Below, piece by piece: positions 34,400 to 43,280 of a stretch of 64,000 nt of DNA; the first letter of the stretch is position 1, and each line of letters opens with the position of its first letter. The notes beneath the pieces were generated by a model. It did not search any database, was not told where the DNA came from, and saw only the letters and a program-made list of their open reading frames with translations. The translations under genes and the position numbers were made by a program. The DNA is from Nocardia niigatensis NBRC 100131 (GTDB taxonomy: Bacteria > Actinomycetota > Actinomycetes > Mycobacteriales > Mycobacteriaceae), in the NCBI RefSeq assembly GCF_000308655.1, contig NZ_BAGC01000113.1:155623-219622 (forward strand), in the 5' to 3' direction.

Positions 34400-34435
34400 T
34401 TGACAGACTGGATTACAGTGTATCTAATGAATACA
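34400..34435 (+). promoter_or_regulatory. alkB promoter with TetR-type palindrome
   Basis: TTGACA (34400-34405), 17 nt, TCTAAT (34423-34428): a near-consensus sigma-70 promoter, rare in this GC-rich genome. TGTAT-CTAATGA-ATACA (34419-34435) is an inverted repeat lying on the -10 box, so a bound repressor would block transcription. Confidence 0.65.
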
Positions 34436-34470
34436 GATCTTCGGAAAGTGTAAACGCAAGGAGTACGGCA

Positions 34471-35709
34471 ATGACGACGTCTCGTTCTCGAGTTGGGCGC
34501 GGCCGGGAGCCCGAGGCTTCGGCCCGCCCCGAGTGGCGTGACCGCAAGCGGTATCTGTGGTTGGTCGGTCTCGTCCCCCCGACCGCCCTGTTCCTGGCGC
34601 TGGCGCTGGTGTGGGCGTTCAACCAACTCGGCTGGTCGGTCGTCGCCCCGGTGTGGTGGTGGATCGGCCCGCTGCTGTTGTACGGGCTGCTGCCGGTGCT
34701 GGACCGCTTCTTCGGCCCGGACGGTCAGAACCCGCCCGACGAGGTGATGGAGTACCTGGAGAACGACAAGTACTACCGGTACTGCGTCTACGCCTACATT
34801 CCCTTCCAGCTGCTGAGCCTGACCGTCGCCTGCTACCTGTGGACCGCGAGCGACCTGTCCTGGCTGGGCATCGACGGCGGCCTGGGGGTCGTCTCCAAGA
34901 TCGGCCTGACGCTGAGCATGGGCGTCATGGGCGGCGTCGGGATCAACACCGCGCACGAACTCGGCCACAAGAAGGACGAGCTGGAGCGCTGGCTGTCGAA
35001 GATCACGCTCGCCCAGACCTTCTACGGCCACTTCTACATCGAGCACAACCGCGGCCACCATGTGCGGGTGGCCACGCCCGAGGATCCGGCCAGCGCCCGC
35101 TTCGCCGAGACCTTCTGGGCCTTCCTGCCGCGCAGCGTGTGGGGCAGCCTGCGGTCGTCGTGGGAACTGGAGGCCAAGCGGCTGGAGCGACTCGGCAAGA
35201 GCCCGTGGACGATTCGGAACGACGTGCTCAACGCCTGGCTGATGTCGGTGGTGCTGTGGGGCGTGCTGGCCGCGGTGTTCGGCCCGGCGGTGCTGCCCTG
35301 GCTGGTGATCCAGGCGATCTACGGCTTCACCCTGCTGGAAACGGTCAACTACCTCGAGCACTACGGCCTCCTGCGGCAGAAGACCGCCGGCGGCCGGTAC
35401 GAGCGCTGCACCCCGGAGCACAGCTGGAACTCCGACCACATCGTCACGAACATCTTCCTGTACCACCTGCAGCGGCACAGCGACCATCACGCGAACCCCA
35501 CCCGCCGGTATCAGACGCTGCGCAGTATGGACGGCGCGCCGAACCTGCCCAGCGGCTACGCGAGCATGATCTCGCTGGCCTACTTCCCGCCACTGTGGCG
35601 GCGGGTGATGGATCACCGTGTGCTGGAACACTATTCGGGCGATGCCGGCAAGATGAACATCCAGCCCCGCAAGCGGGAGCGCGTCCTGGCGAAGTACGGG
35701 GTCGCGTGA
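34471..35709 (+). CDS. alkB: Alkane 1-monooxygenase
   Basis: 412 aa integral-membrane non-haem di-iron hydroxylase with about six helices. The histidine boxes are HELGH (H162, H166), HNRGHH (H192, H195, H196), NYLEHYG (H297) and LQRHSDHH (H336, H339, H340), all intact. It hydroxylates the terminal carbon of medium- to long-chain n-alkanes, taking electrons from rubredoxin. AAGGAG lies 7 nt before the ATG. The stop overlaps the first rubredoxin start (TGATG), as in Rhodococcus and Nocardia alkB operons. Confidence 0.95.
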   Translation: MTTSRSRVGRGREPEASARPEWRDRKRYLWLVGLVPPTALFLALALVWAFNQLGWSVVAPVWWWIGPLLLYGLLPVLDRFFGPDGQNPPDEVMEYLENDKYYRYCVYAYIPFQLLSLTVACYLWTASDLSWLGIDGGLGVVSKIGLTLSMGVMGGVGINTAHELGHKKDELERWLSKITLAQTFYGHFYIEHNRGHHVRVATPEDPASARFAETFWAFLPRSVWGSLRSSWELEAKRLERLGKSPWTIRNDVLNAWLMSVVLWGVLAAVFGPAVLPWLVIQAIYGFTLLETVNYLEHYGLLRQKTAGGRYERCTPEHSWNSDHIVTNIFLYHLQRHSDHHANPTRRYQTLRSMDGAPNLPSGYASMISLAYFPPLWRRVMDHRVLEHYSGDAGKMNIQPRKRERVLAKYGVA

Positions 35710-35894
35710 TGGCTTCCTACCGTTGCCCGGTCTGCGATTACGTCTACGACGAGGCGAAAGGCGCGCCGCGCGAAGGCTTCCCGGCCGGCACCCCCTGGTC
35801 CGCCGTCCCCGACGACTGGTGCTGCCCCGACTGCGGGGTGCGCGAGAAGCTCGATTTCGAACCCACCTCCACCTCGACAGGACACCACTCATGA
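35709..35894 (+). CDS. rubA1: Rubredoxin 1
   Basis: 61 aa. Two knuckles, CPVCDYVYDE and CPDCGVREK, supply the four cysteines of the Fe(Cys)4 centre. In two-rubredoxin alkB operons the AlkG1/RubA1 type often cannot replace the other in electron transfer to AlkB. Start overlaps the alkB stop by one base; its own stop overlaps the next start (ATGA). The tail is short and Thr/Ser-rich. Confidence 0.92.
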   Translation: MASYRCPVCDYVYDEAKGAPREGFPAGTPWSAVPDDWCCPDCGVREKLDFEPTSTSTGHHS

Positions 35895-36076
35895 GCACCG
35901 ACTACAAACTCTTCCGCTGTCTGCAGTGCGGCTTCGAATACGACGAGGCCCTGGGCTGGCCCGAGGACGGCATCGTCGCCGGCACCCGCTGGGACGACAT
36001 CCCCGACGACTGGTCCTGCCCGGATTGCGGTGCGGCCAAGAGCGATTTCGAGATGGTCGAGGTCAGCCGCGCGTGA
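35891..36076 (+). CDS. rubA2: Rubredoxin 2
   Basis: 61 aa. CLQCGFEYDEALGWPEDG and CPDCGAAKSDFEMVE are the iron-binding knuckles; the DDIPDDWSCPDCG stretch is typical of the AlkG2/RubA2 type that passes electrons to AlkB. It overlaps rubredoxin 1 by ATGA and the reductase by GTGA, so the four genes are one translational unit. Confidence 0.92.
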   Translation: MSTDYKLFRCLQCGFEYDEALGWPEDGIVAGTRWDDIPDDWSCPDCGAAKSDFEMVEVSRA

Positions 36077-37302
36077 GCGGTCGCACCGTCATCGTGGGTG
36101 CGGGCGTCGCGGGCGCGACCGCCGCCCGCACCCTGCGTACCGAGGGCTACACCGGTGAGATCGTCCTGATCGGTGCGGAACCCGCAGCGCCGTACCGCCG
36201 CCCGATGGTGTCGAAGGAATTGCTGGCCGGCACCGTCGAGGATCGTCGAACCCTGTTGCAGCCCGCCGAATTCTGGCAGGCCCACGACATCGATCTGCGC
36301 GTCGGCACCGAGGTCGAGTCCATTGCCCCCGAACCCGGGCTGGTCCGGCTCGCCGACGGCACCGCCGTCGGCTACGACACCCTGCTGCTCGCCACCGGCG
36401 CGCGCCCGCGCCCGCTGCCCGGCACGGCCGACGCGCCCGGTATCCATACCGTGCGGCACCGGGCGGATGCCGCGGCGTTGCGGGAGGCGATCCAGCGTGA
36501 TGGGTCCCTGTTGATCATCGGCGCGGGCCTGATCGGCTGCGAGGTCGCCGCCACCGCACGGGGACTCGGGGCCGAGGTGACGGTGCTCGATGCCGGGGCC
36601 GCGCCGCTGGAGCGGGTCGCGCCCGCAGTGGTGGGCGACTACGTCCGGAAGCTGCACGCGGACAACGGCGTTGCCATCCGGACCGATGTCCGGCTGACCC
36701 AGCTGGCCCGCGACGGCGCGGAGGTCGTCGCGGTGGCCGACGATGACCGCACCTGGATCGCGGGCACGGTGCTGGTGGCGATCGGATCTGTCCCGGACAC
36801 TCGGCTCGCCGAGGCCGCCGGCCTGGCCGTGGCCGATGGCATTCGGGTCGACGAGGGCTACCGGACATCAGCGCCCGGGGTGTACGCGGCCGGTGACGCG
36901 GTCAGCCGATTCGATCCCGGGACGGGGGAGTATCGGCGCGAGGAGCATTGGAACAGCGCGCAGGCGCAAGGGGCCGCCGCCGCCCGCTCGATGCTCGGGC
37001 TGCCCGCCGCGGTCGCCGAGGTGCCGTGGGGCTGGTCGCTGCAGTACGGCAGGAACGTGCAGTTCGCGGGCGTGATTCAGGCCGGCGATGACCTGGTCGT
37101 GCGGGGTCGTGTCCAGGACGGCGACGCGACTGTGCTCGCGCTCCGCGAGGGTCGTCCGACGGGCGTGGTGGCCATTGCCCGCCCGGCCGAGTTCCGGGCC
37201 GCCCGGGACCTGATCGCCCGGGGCGGGCCGGTGGACCCCGCCGCCTGCGTCGACGAATCCCGGCCGCTGGCCGAGGCGCTCGTACTGTCCGGACAGTCGT
37301 GA
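36073..37302 (+). CDS. rubB: Rubredoxin-NAD(+) reductase
   Basis: 409 aa FAD protein. VIVGAGVAGATAARTLRTEG binds FAD, and IIGAGLIGCEVAATARGLGAEV binds NAD(P)H. The second FAD motif is YAAGDAVSR. The C-terminal domain beginning near residue 320 is of the ferredoxin/rubredoxin reductase type. It moves electrons from NADH to the rubredoxins for AlkB. GTG start at 36073 overlaps the rubA2 stop. It ends the operon, and a large hairpin follows. Confidence 0.92.
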   Translation: MSGRTVIVGAGVAGATAARTLRTEGYTGEIVLIGAEPAAPYRRPMVSKELLAGTVEDRRTLLQPAEFWQAHDIDLRVGTEVESIAPEPGLVRLADGTAVGYDTLLLATGARPRPLPGTADAPGIHTVRHRADAAALREAIQRDGSLLIIGAGLIGCEVAATARGLGAEVTVLDAGAAPLERVAPAVVGDYVRKLHADNGVAIRTDVRLTQLARDGAEVVAVADDDRTWIAGTVLVAIGSVPDTRLAEAAGLAVADGIRVDEGYRTSAPGVYAAGDAVSRFDPGTGEYRREEHWNSAQAQGAAAARSMLGLPAAVAEVPWGWSLQYGRNVQFAGVIQAGDDLVVRGRVQDGDATVLALREGRPTGVVAIARPAEFRAARDLIARGGPVDPAACVDESRPLAEALVLSGQS

Positions 37303-37334
37303 GGGCGGACGCCCGCAGTTGAGCTAACAGCCCG

Positions 37335-37391
37335 CAAAATCCGAAATGCCGCTGGACCATTCGAATGGTTCGGCGGCATTTCGCATTTGCC
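37335..37391. terminator. Long compound hairpin after the alkB operon
   Basis: CGAAATGCCGC (37342-37352) pairs with GCGGCATTTCG (37373-37383). The loop contains a further perfect palindrome, ACCATTCGAATGGT (37356-37369). Weaker pairing extends outward on both sides. It lies 40 bp after the rubB stop. Confidence 0.6.
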
Positions 37392-37493
37392 GACCCATTG
37401 CTGAAACCTGCTGGTAGAGCGTGCTATCCGCGCGGCGCGCGCATCATTCCCTTGCTCACGGACCCCTGTCAAGAGCGTGGCGATTTCCGTGAA

Positions 37494-37524
37494 GACTGAC
37501 ACGTCAGTCCGAAATGTGTATTAC
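37494..37524 (+). promoter_or_regulatory. mce operon promoter with GACTGAC-N2-GTCAGTC operator
   Basis: The inverted repeat GACTGAC-AC-GTCAGTC (37494-37509) has perfect 7-bp arms and covers a CTGACA -35-like box (37496-37501), which is 17 nt from TATTAC (37519-37524). A further half-site GGTCAGTCC is at 37531-37539. One of the TetR proteins at the operon end is the likely ligand. Confidence 0.55.
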
Positions 37525-37601
37525 TGTCTCGGTCAGTCCGCGCCGGTCAGCAGAGGGACCGGTCGGCATCGACCAGCAGTGGGGCTGTGGGGTGGTGAAC
37601 A

Positions 37602-38432
37602 TTGGTCGACAAGGCTGTTCGGGGGCCGGAGCCGTTGATACGGCAGGCAATCGAATTCGTGCTCTCGGGGCTGCGGACATTCGGGCGCACCATTCAGCTG
37701 GCGATCGCGGCGTTCCGGTTCCTGATCGGCGATATCGTTACGCTGCGGCATCCGTGGCGTGACACGCTACAGCAGGGTTGGTTCATCGTCAGCGTGACCG
37801 CGATTCCCGCTGTGCTGGTGTCGGTTCCGTTCGGCGTCATCGTCGCGGTGCAGGTGGGGAGCCTGACCCAGCAGGTAGGCGCGAGTTCGGTCTCCGGCGC
37901 GGCCGGCGGCCTGGGCGTGATCCGGCAGGGCGCGCCCATGGTGACCGCGCTGCTGCTCGGCGGCGCGGCCGGATCGGCCATCGCCTCGGACCTCGGCGCG
38001 CGCACCATCCGCGACGAGGTGGATGCCTTGCGCGTCATGGGAATCGACCCGGTGCGCCGGCTGGTCGCGCCGCGGCTGGCGGCCATGATCGCGCTCACGC
38101 CGCTGCTGTGCATGCTGATCATCTTCATGGGCGTGTTCACCGGGTACGTGATCGCCGTCGGCTTCCAGGGCGTGACGCCCGGCTCCTACCTGTCGGCCTT
38201 CGCGGCCTTCGCCAAGATGACCGACCTGTGGGTGGCCATCGTGAAGTCGATCGTCTTCGGGGTCATCGTGCTCGTGGTGTCCTGCCAGCGCGGACTCGAG
38301 GCCGGCGCCGGTCCGCGCGGGGTGGCCAATGCCGTGAACGCGGCGGTGGTGATCGGCGTGATCGCCGCCTTCGGCGTGAATCTGGTGATCACCCAGCTGG
38401 TGTCGATGTTCGTCCCGACGCAGGTGGGCTGA
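37602..38432 (+). CDS. yrbEA: YrbE family MlaE-like permease, first of the mce operon
   Basis: 276 aa. Permease of the Mce lipid importer, with the MlaE-type signature in GARTIRDEVDALRVMGIDPVRRLVAPR (quoted in part as EVDALRVMGIDPVRRLVAPR) and five to six membrane helices. TTG start at 37602: a stop lies in frame just upstream, so no other start is possible except deeper in the protein. Its stop overlaps the start of the second permease by one base. Letters A/B are by position in the operon. Confidence 0.92.
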   Translation: MVDKAVRGPEPLIRQAIEFVLSGLRTFGRTIQLAIAAFRFLIGDIVTLRHPWRDTLQQGWFIVSVTAIPAVLVSVPFGVIVAVQVGSLTQQVGASSVSGAAGGLGVIRQGAPMVTALLLGGAAGSAIASDLGARTIRDEVDALRVMGIDPVRRLVAPRLAAMIALTPLLCMLIIFMGVFTGYVIAVGFQGVTPGSYLSAFAAFAKMTDLWVAIVKSIVFGVIVLVVSCQRGLEAGAGPRGVANAVNAAVVIGVIAAFGVNLVITQLVSMFVPTQVG

Positions 38433-39301
38433 TGACACAGGTACCAGCCCGATACACGCCGCTCGGGACGGCGGGCCGGGTGATCGGCGCGAGCGCGCAC
38501 GCGCCCATGTCGGTCCTCGAATCCCTGGGCCACCAGGCGACTTTCGTCTACGACGTGCTCGCCGCCATCCCGCACACCCTGCGGATCTACCGGCGTCAGA
38601 CCATGCTCATCCTGTCCGACATCACCTGGGGTTCCGGGGCGATCATCGTCGGCGGCGGCACCGTCGCCGTGCTCGCCTTCCTCGGCATCGCGGTCGGCGG
38701 CTCCATCGGCGTGGAGGGTTTCACCGCGCTGAACATGGTCGGCATGGGCCCGCTCACCGGGTTCGTCTCCGCCTACGCCAATACTCGCGAGATGGCGCCC
38801 ATGGTGGCGGCCATCGGCTTCGCGGCACAGGCGGGTTGCCGCATGACCGCCGAGATCGGGGCGATGCGCATCTCCGAGGAGATCGATGCGCTCGAGGCCA
38901 TCGGCATCCGGCCGATGCCGTTCGTGGTGACCACCCGTGTGATCGCCGGCGTGATCACGATCGTGCCGCTGCACCTGCTCACGCTCATCCTGTCGTACCT
39001 GTCCTGCGCGACCGTGGTGAACGTGCTGCACGGGCAGTCATCGGGCACCTACTACCACTATTTCGACGCCTTCCTGCAGCCCGGCGACGTGCTGGCTTCG
39101 CTGGTCAAAGCGACGATCTTCGTGGTCGTCATCATTCTCATCCACGGCTACCAGGGCTTCTACGCCTCGGGCGGCCCGGAGGGTGTGGGCCGGGCCTCCG
39201 GTCGCGCCATCCGCGCCAGCCTGGTGCTGGTGGTCATTCTGGACATGATCCTCACGATCGTGATCTGGGGCCTGGATGTCGGCATCCGGATTTCGGGGTG
39301 A
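38432..39301 (+). CDS. yrbEB: YrbE family MlaE-like permease, second of the mce operon
   Basis: 289 aa. The signature EIGAMRISEEIDALEAIGIR and the aromatic/Gly-rich end RISG match the YrbEB group. Together with YrbEA it forms the membrane channel of the Mce transporter, driven by an MceG-type ATPase encoded elsewhere. Starts on the last base of the yrbEA stop (TGATG) and ends 3 bp before mceA. Confidence 0.92.
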   Translation: MTQVPARYTPLGTAGRVIGASAHAPMSVLESLGHQATFVYDVLAAIPHTLRIYRRQTMLILSDITWGSGAIIVGGGTVAVLAFLGIAVGGSIGVEGFTALNMVGMGPLTGFVSAYANTREMAPMVAAIGFAAQAGCRMTAEIGAMRISEEIDALEAIGIRPMPFVVTTRVIAGVITIVPLHLLTLILSYLSCATVVNVLHGQSSGTYYHYFDAFLQPGDVLASLVKATIFVVVIILIHGYQGFYASGGPEGVGRASGRAIRASLVLVVILDMILTIVIWGLDVGIRISG

Positions 39302-39304
39302 AAC

Positions 39305-40333
39305 ATGGCCGTGTTCAAGGACTATTCCGGCCGTAGCGCCGGTCCCTGGATGTTGCGGGCGCGGGGGCTGGTGGTCGCCATCGTCCTCGTCACCGTGACG
39401 ATTGTCGTGAGTTCCTATGCGCGGGGCGCTTTCTCGGATCGCTTCGAGGTCACCGTCGATGCCGCGACACTGGGTGAGGGCCTGGCTCCGGGCGCGGAGG
39501 TGAAGTTCCGCGGCTATGCCATCGGCACCGTCGAGAAGGTCGAGACCGTCGGCTACGGGCATCAGCGCATCGATCTCGCGATCGAGCGCCGCCAGGCCGG
39601 CGCGCTCACCGACGACGTCAGTGCGCGCTTCACCTCGTCGAACGTATTCGGTTCCAGCGCCATCGAATTGGTGCCGGGCACCGGCGGCCGGAAGCTGCGC
39701 GAGCACACGGTGTTGCAGATCGGGGCGAACGCCACCAACGCGACCGTGGCCGGGGTTTTCCGCCGCGCCGCGCGCCTCACCCAGGTGCTGGATTCGGCGT
39801 CGGTGCACCGGCTGTTCGACCTGCTGCTCGACAATGCCTCGAGTATGGGCCCGGTGCTGCAGTCGTTCTTCGCGACCGCGAAGCTGCTGGCCGACGGGCA
39901 GCAGAACACCCTGGCCCACTACCTGCGCATCGGCGGCGACATGACCGGGGCGTTCCGGGACCTGACTCCCTCGGCCGGGCACGCCATCCTGGCCGTGCTC
40001 GAACAGAGCGCCTACTTCGGCGATCCGGAGAACCGCGCGCGCACCAACAAGGCCACCAATGGCGTGAACGACGCGGTGCTGGTGGGGCTGTCGAACCTGC
40101 TGCAGCAGAACAATCCGGATCTGACGAAGATCCTCGACAGCATTCTGGACCTGGCGGTGCCGATCAGCGTGTCGATCGGCTCGGTGGCCCCGGCCTACAA
40201 CCGTGTCCCGATTCTGCTGCAGGCCATGGACGGCGCGTTCCCCGTGGTGGACGACCACGTCCGGCTGCAGCTCGACCTGATCGTGAAAACCATGCCGTAC
40301 CTGGCCGATTCGCTGGCGGGAGGGGCGAAATGA
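39305..40333 (+). CDS. mceA: MceA family lipid-transfer protein
   Basis: 342 aa. One N-terminal membrane helix (residues 20-42), then the MCE domain (FEVTVDAATLGEGLAPGAEV, FRGYAIGTVEKVE, residues 48-125) and a long alpha-helical region that builds the periplasmic tunnel. At 342 aa it is shorter than M. tuberculosis Mce1A, lacking a Pro-rich tail. Overlaps mceB by ATGA. Confidence 0.9.
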   Translation: MAVFKDYSGRSAGPWMLRARGLVVAIVLVTVTIVVSSYARGAFSDRFEVTVDAATLGEGLAPGAEVKFRGYAIGTVEKVETVGYGHQRIDLAIERRQAGALTDDVSARFTSSNVFGSSAIELVPGTGGRKLREHTVLQIGANATNATVAGVFRRAARLTQVLDSASVHRLFDLLLDNASSMGPVLQSFFATAKLLADGQQNTLAHYLRIGGDMTGAFRDLTPSAGHAILAVLEQSAYFGDPENRARTNKATNGVNDAVLVGLSNLLQQNNPDLTKILDSILDLAVPISVSIGSVAPAYNRVPILLQAMDGAFPVVDDHVRLQLDLIVKTMPYLADSLAGGAK

Positions 40334-41337
40334 GCGACATCACCAAGTCCGCCCTCAAACTCACCGTATTCCTGGTGATCGTGGCCGCCTGCACCACGTT
40401 CATCGTGACGGCGCTGCGCACCCCGATTCCCGGCGACAAGGTCTCCTATGACGCCGTGTTCACCGATGTCTCCGGGCTTTTCGCCGGCGACTCGGTGCGC
40501 ATGTCGGGCGTCGCCGTCGGCAAGGTGGAGTCGGTGTCGCTGGACGGCACCAAGGCCCGCGTGCATTTCACGGTGGATCGGACGCGGCCGGTGTACGACA
40601 ACACCAAGGCCGCGGTGCGGTACCAGAATCTCATCGGCCAGCGGTATGTCGAGTTGCTCACCGACGGGCAGCGAGGTACGAAACTTGTTGCGGGAGCGAT
40701 GATTCCGGTGGAGCGGACCATCCCGAGCTTCGACGTGTCCAAGCTGTTCAACGGCTTCAAGCCGATGTTCGACACGCTGGATCCGGCGCAGCTCAACCAG
40801 TTCGGCACCAATCTGCTGCGGGTCATCCAGGGTGACGGCTCGGGCATCGGCCCGGTGCTGTCGGATCTGGACACGCTCACCAAGCACGCCCGCAACAGCG
40901 AGGCGGTGATCGTGCTGCTCATCAGGAACCTGGGCGTGGTCGCCGATTCGCTCGGCGGCAAGTCTCAGGCGGTCGGGGATCTGGTGCGGCAGCTCTCGGG
41001 CATCCTGCACCAGTTCACGGCCAAGACCCAGACCATGCTGAGCGCGGTCGACACCGCCGAAGGCGTGCTGGGGCCGATGGTGCCGATCCTGGAGGAGGGC
41101 CGCGACGCCTACGACACCGGCTACGGCCCGGTCGACGGACTGCTGCGGCGGCTGGTGCCGCAGACCGATCAGCTGACCCAGATCCTGGCTCTCACACCGC
41201 AATTGGTGGCCGGGCTCAACCAGTCGGTGCCCGGTCAGGGCTATCGGCCGCGCATCACGTGCTCGCACGGTGAGGCCGCGCTGCCGGCCGTGGCCGGGGT
41301 CATCCTGTCCACTCAGAAACTGGTGGTGTGCAACTGA
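40330..41337 (+). CDS. mceB: MceB family lipid-transfer protein
   Basis: 335 aa. N-terminal helix (LKLTVFLVIVAACTTFIVTAL), MCE domain (YDAVFTDVSGLFAGDSVRMSG, quoted in part as FTDVSGLFAGDSVRMSG; VGKVESVSL), then helices. Cys residues near the end (RITCSHGEA, VVCN) are typical of MceB. Overlaps mceA by ATGA and mceC by TGATG. Confidence 0.9.
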   Translation: MSDITKSALKLTVFLVIVAACTTFIVTALRTPIPGDKVSYDAVFTDVSGLFAGDSVRMSGVAVGKVESVSLDGTKARVHFTVDRTRPVYDNTKAAVRYQNLIGQRYVELLTDGQRGTKLVAGAMIPVERTIPSFDVSKLFNGFKPMFDTLDPAQLNQFGTNLLRVIQGDGSGIGPVLSDLDTLTKHARNSEAVIVLLIRNLGVVADSLGGKSQAVGDLVRQLSGILHQFTAKTQTMLSAVDTAEGVLGPMVPILEEGRDAYDTGYGPVDGLLRRLVPQTDQLTQILALTPQLVAGLNQSVPGQGYRPRITCSHGEAALPAVAGVILSTQKLVVCN

Positions 41338-42350
41338 TGAGAGCATTCATCGCCTATGCCGGCGAGCTGATTCGCGACGTACTCGCCGGGCGCGGGGACC
41401 AGAACACCCAGTTGCGCTGGGGTGTGGCCGGAGTCGTGGTATGCGTCATCGCGCTGGGCATCGCCGGTGCGCTGTACGTGATCCCGTTCGGACAGCGCAC
41501 CTACGTCGCCGACTTCAAGATCTCCGGTGGCGCGCGCTCCGGCGACGAGGTGCGGGTGGCGGGCATCAACGTCGGCAAGGTCCGGGCCGTGGACCTGGTC
41601 GGCGACCACGTCGAGGTCAGCTTCACGGTGAATCACGATGTGCGGGTGGGAGATCGGTCCGCGGTCGAGGTCAAGATGCTGACCCCGATCGGCGGCCACT
41701 ACCTGGCGCTGTCCCCGACCGGGGACAAGGATCTGGCGTCGAAGCACATTCCGCCGGAGCGCACGGCCACCCCTTTCGAACTGAGTGCCATCCTCGACAA
41801 GGGCACGCCGGTATTCGGCAAGATCGACGCCGGGACCATGCGCGACACCATCGGGCAGCTGAATTCGGCGCTGGCGCAACAGCCGGACGCGCTGCGCGGG
41901 GTCATCGGCAACGCGAACGAGCTGACCGGGCTGCTCGGCGAGCGCACCGGCCAGCTCAACAGCGCGCTCACCGTGTCCGACGAATACATCGCCGCCGTCG
42001 CCGGCGACAAGGCGTTGCTGGCCGATTTCGTGAAACAGCTGGGCACGGTGGCCGACCAGCTGGGCAATCGCAAGGACGACATCGTCAGCATGTTCAACCT
42101 GTTGAAGCGGCTGCTGGTCGTCCTGCACCGGCCGATCATGGCCTACGGCGACAGCATCGAGCCGTCGGTCACGCAGTTCGAACAGCTGGTCTCCAAGCTG
42201 ACCGCGGACCCGGATCGGATCGACACCGTCATCAACGGCATGCGCGATGTCATCGACCGGCTCAACGGGATGCTGGGCACCCAGATCAAGGTCGATCAAC
42301 CGGCCGCCGGAATCCGGCTGTGCATTCCCTACGAAGGCAAGGCGTGCTGA
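41337..42350 (+). CDS. mceC: MceC family lipid-transfer protein
   Basis: 337 aa from the ATG at 41337, which overlaps the mceB stop. Anchor helix at residues 31-53, MCE domain (YVADFKISGGARSGDEVRVA, INVGKVRAVDL). The C-terminal CIPYEGKAC gives two cysteines. A TTG three codons upstream is less likely because of the stop-start overlap. mceD follows with no gap. Confidence 0.9.
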   Translation: MRAFIAYAGELIRDVLAGRGDQNTQLRWGVAGVVVCVIALGIAGALYVIPFGQRTYVADFKISGGARSGDEVRVAGINVGKVRAVDLVGDHVEVSFTVNHDVRVGDRSAVEVKMLTPIGGHYLALSPTGDKDLASKHIPPERTATPFELSAILDKGTPVFGKIDAGTMRDTIGQLNSALAQQPDALRGVIGNANELTGLLGERTGQLNSALTVSDEYIAAVAGDKALLADFVKQLGTVADQLGNRKDDIVSMFNLLKRLLVVLHRPIMAYGDSIEPSVTQFEQLVSKLTADPDRIDTVINGMRDVIDRLNGMLGTQIKVDQPAAGIRLCIPYEGKAC

Positions 42351-43280
42351 ATGAATTGGGGCAGAGCAGCACTCGTCGCCGGGGTGGCCGTGGCGGTGGT
42401 CGCCGCCGGCGTGACCGGGGTGTCGTGGGCGACTACGAAACGCGATCCGAAACAGAGCGTGTGCGCGGAATTCACCGACACCGTCGGCCTGTACAAGGGC
42501 AACAGCGTGACCATGCTCGGTGTCGAGGTCGGTACCGTGTCCAAGATCGAGGCCTTGGGCGACCGCATGCGGGTCACCATGAGTGTCGAGGATTCGGTGA
42601 AACTCCCCGCCGATATCCAGGCCGTCACCATGTCGAGTTCCATTGTGACGGACCGGCATGTGGAACTGACCAAGCCGTACACCGGCGGAACCCGCTTCGA
42701 CACCTCGAGATGCATTCCCCTGGACAAGACCAAGACGCCGATCGGCATCAGCGAGGCGCTCGACGCCATCGGCAAGCTGGCCGGTGATCTGACCGGAGGC
42801 GGCGGTACCGGCGGCAAACCGGACACGCTGCTCGACGACACCTTGACCGCGGCGAACGATGCCATCGACGGGACCGGGCAGCAGTGGAATCAATTGCTGC
42901 AGCGGCTGTCCGCGGTGATCGGTGACCCCACGCAGAAGGACGCCGTCTTCCGCCGGCTGGTCGACAATCTGGACCAGCTCACCACCATGTTCGTGACCAA
43001 CTGGCCGGACATGGCGCGGATGCTGAACAATCTGCGCGCCGGGCTCCAGCTGATCGGGGAGTTCTCGGCCGAATTCTCCGGCGCGGTCGATATCGCGGTG
43101 GAATTCCTGCCCGTGATCGCCCGCAATGCCGGCAAATACGATCAGCAGGTCTACGGCCTGCTCGATGCGGTACTGCCGCAGCTGCACACCGTCATCCAGC
43201 AGCACGAGGGCGATATCGATTCGCTGCTCAGCGCCCTGCCGCCGCTCGCCGCCCAGCTCCCGCAGGCGGGTGCGAAATGA
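42351..43280 (+). CDS. mceD: MceD family lipid-transfer protein
   Basis: 309 aa. Anchor helix (ALVAGVAVAVVAAGVTGVSW), MCE domain (CAEFTDTVGLYKGNSVTMLG, EVGTVSKIEALG). It lacks the long low-complexity C-terminal tail of some mycobacterial MceD proteins. The GGGGTGGKPD linker at about residue 147 is unusual. Overlaps mceE by ATGA. Confidence 0.9.
   Translation: MNWGRAALVAGVAVAVVAAGVTGVSWATTKRDPKQSVCAEFTDTVGLYKGNSVTMLGVEVGTVSKIEALGDRMRVTMSVEDSVKLPADIQAVTMSSSIVTDRHVELTKPYTGGTRFDTSRCIPLDKTKTPIGISEALDAIGKLAGDLTGGGGTGGKPDTLLDDTLTAANDAIDGTGQQWNQLLQRLSAVIGDPTQKDAVFRRLVDNLDQLTTMFVTNWPDMARMLNNLRAGLQLIGEFSAEFSGAVDIAVEFLPVIARNAGKYDQQVYGLLDAVLPQLHTVIQQHEGDIDSLLSALPPLAAQLPQAGAK

Noticed and set aside
32719..35709. 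Very long open frame running through the GMC oxidase, TetR and alkB genes in another frame
   Set aside because: Arg/Pro/Gly-rich product typical of shadow frames in high-GC DNA; it joins alkB only because no stop intervenes, and alkB has its own promoter and ribosome-binding site.
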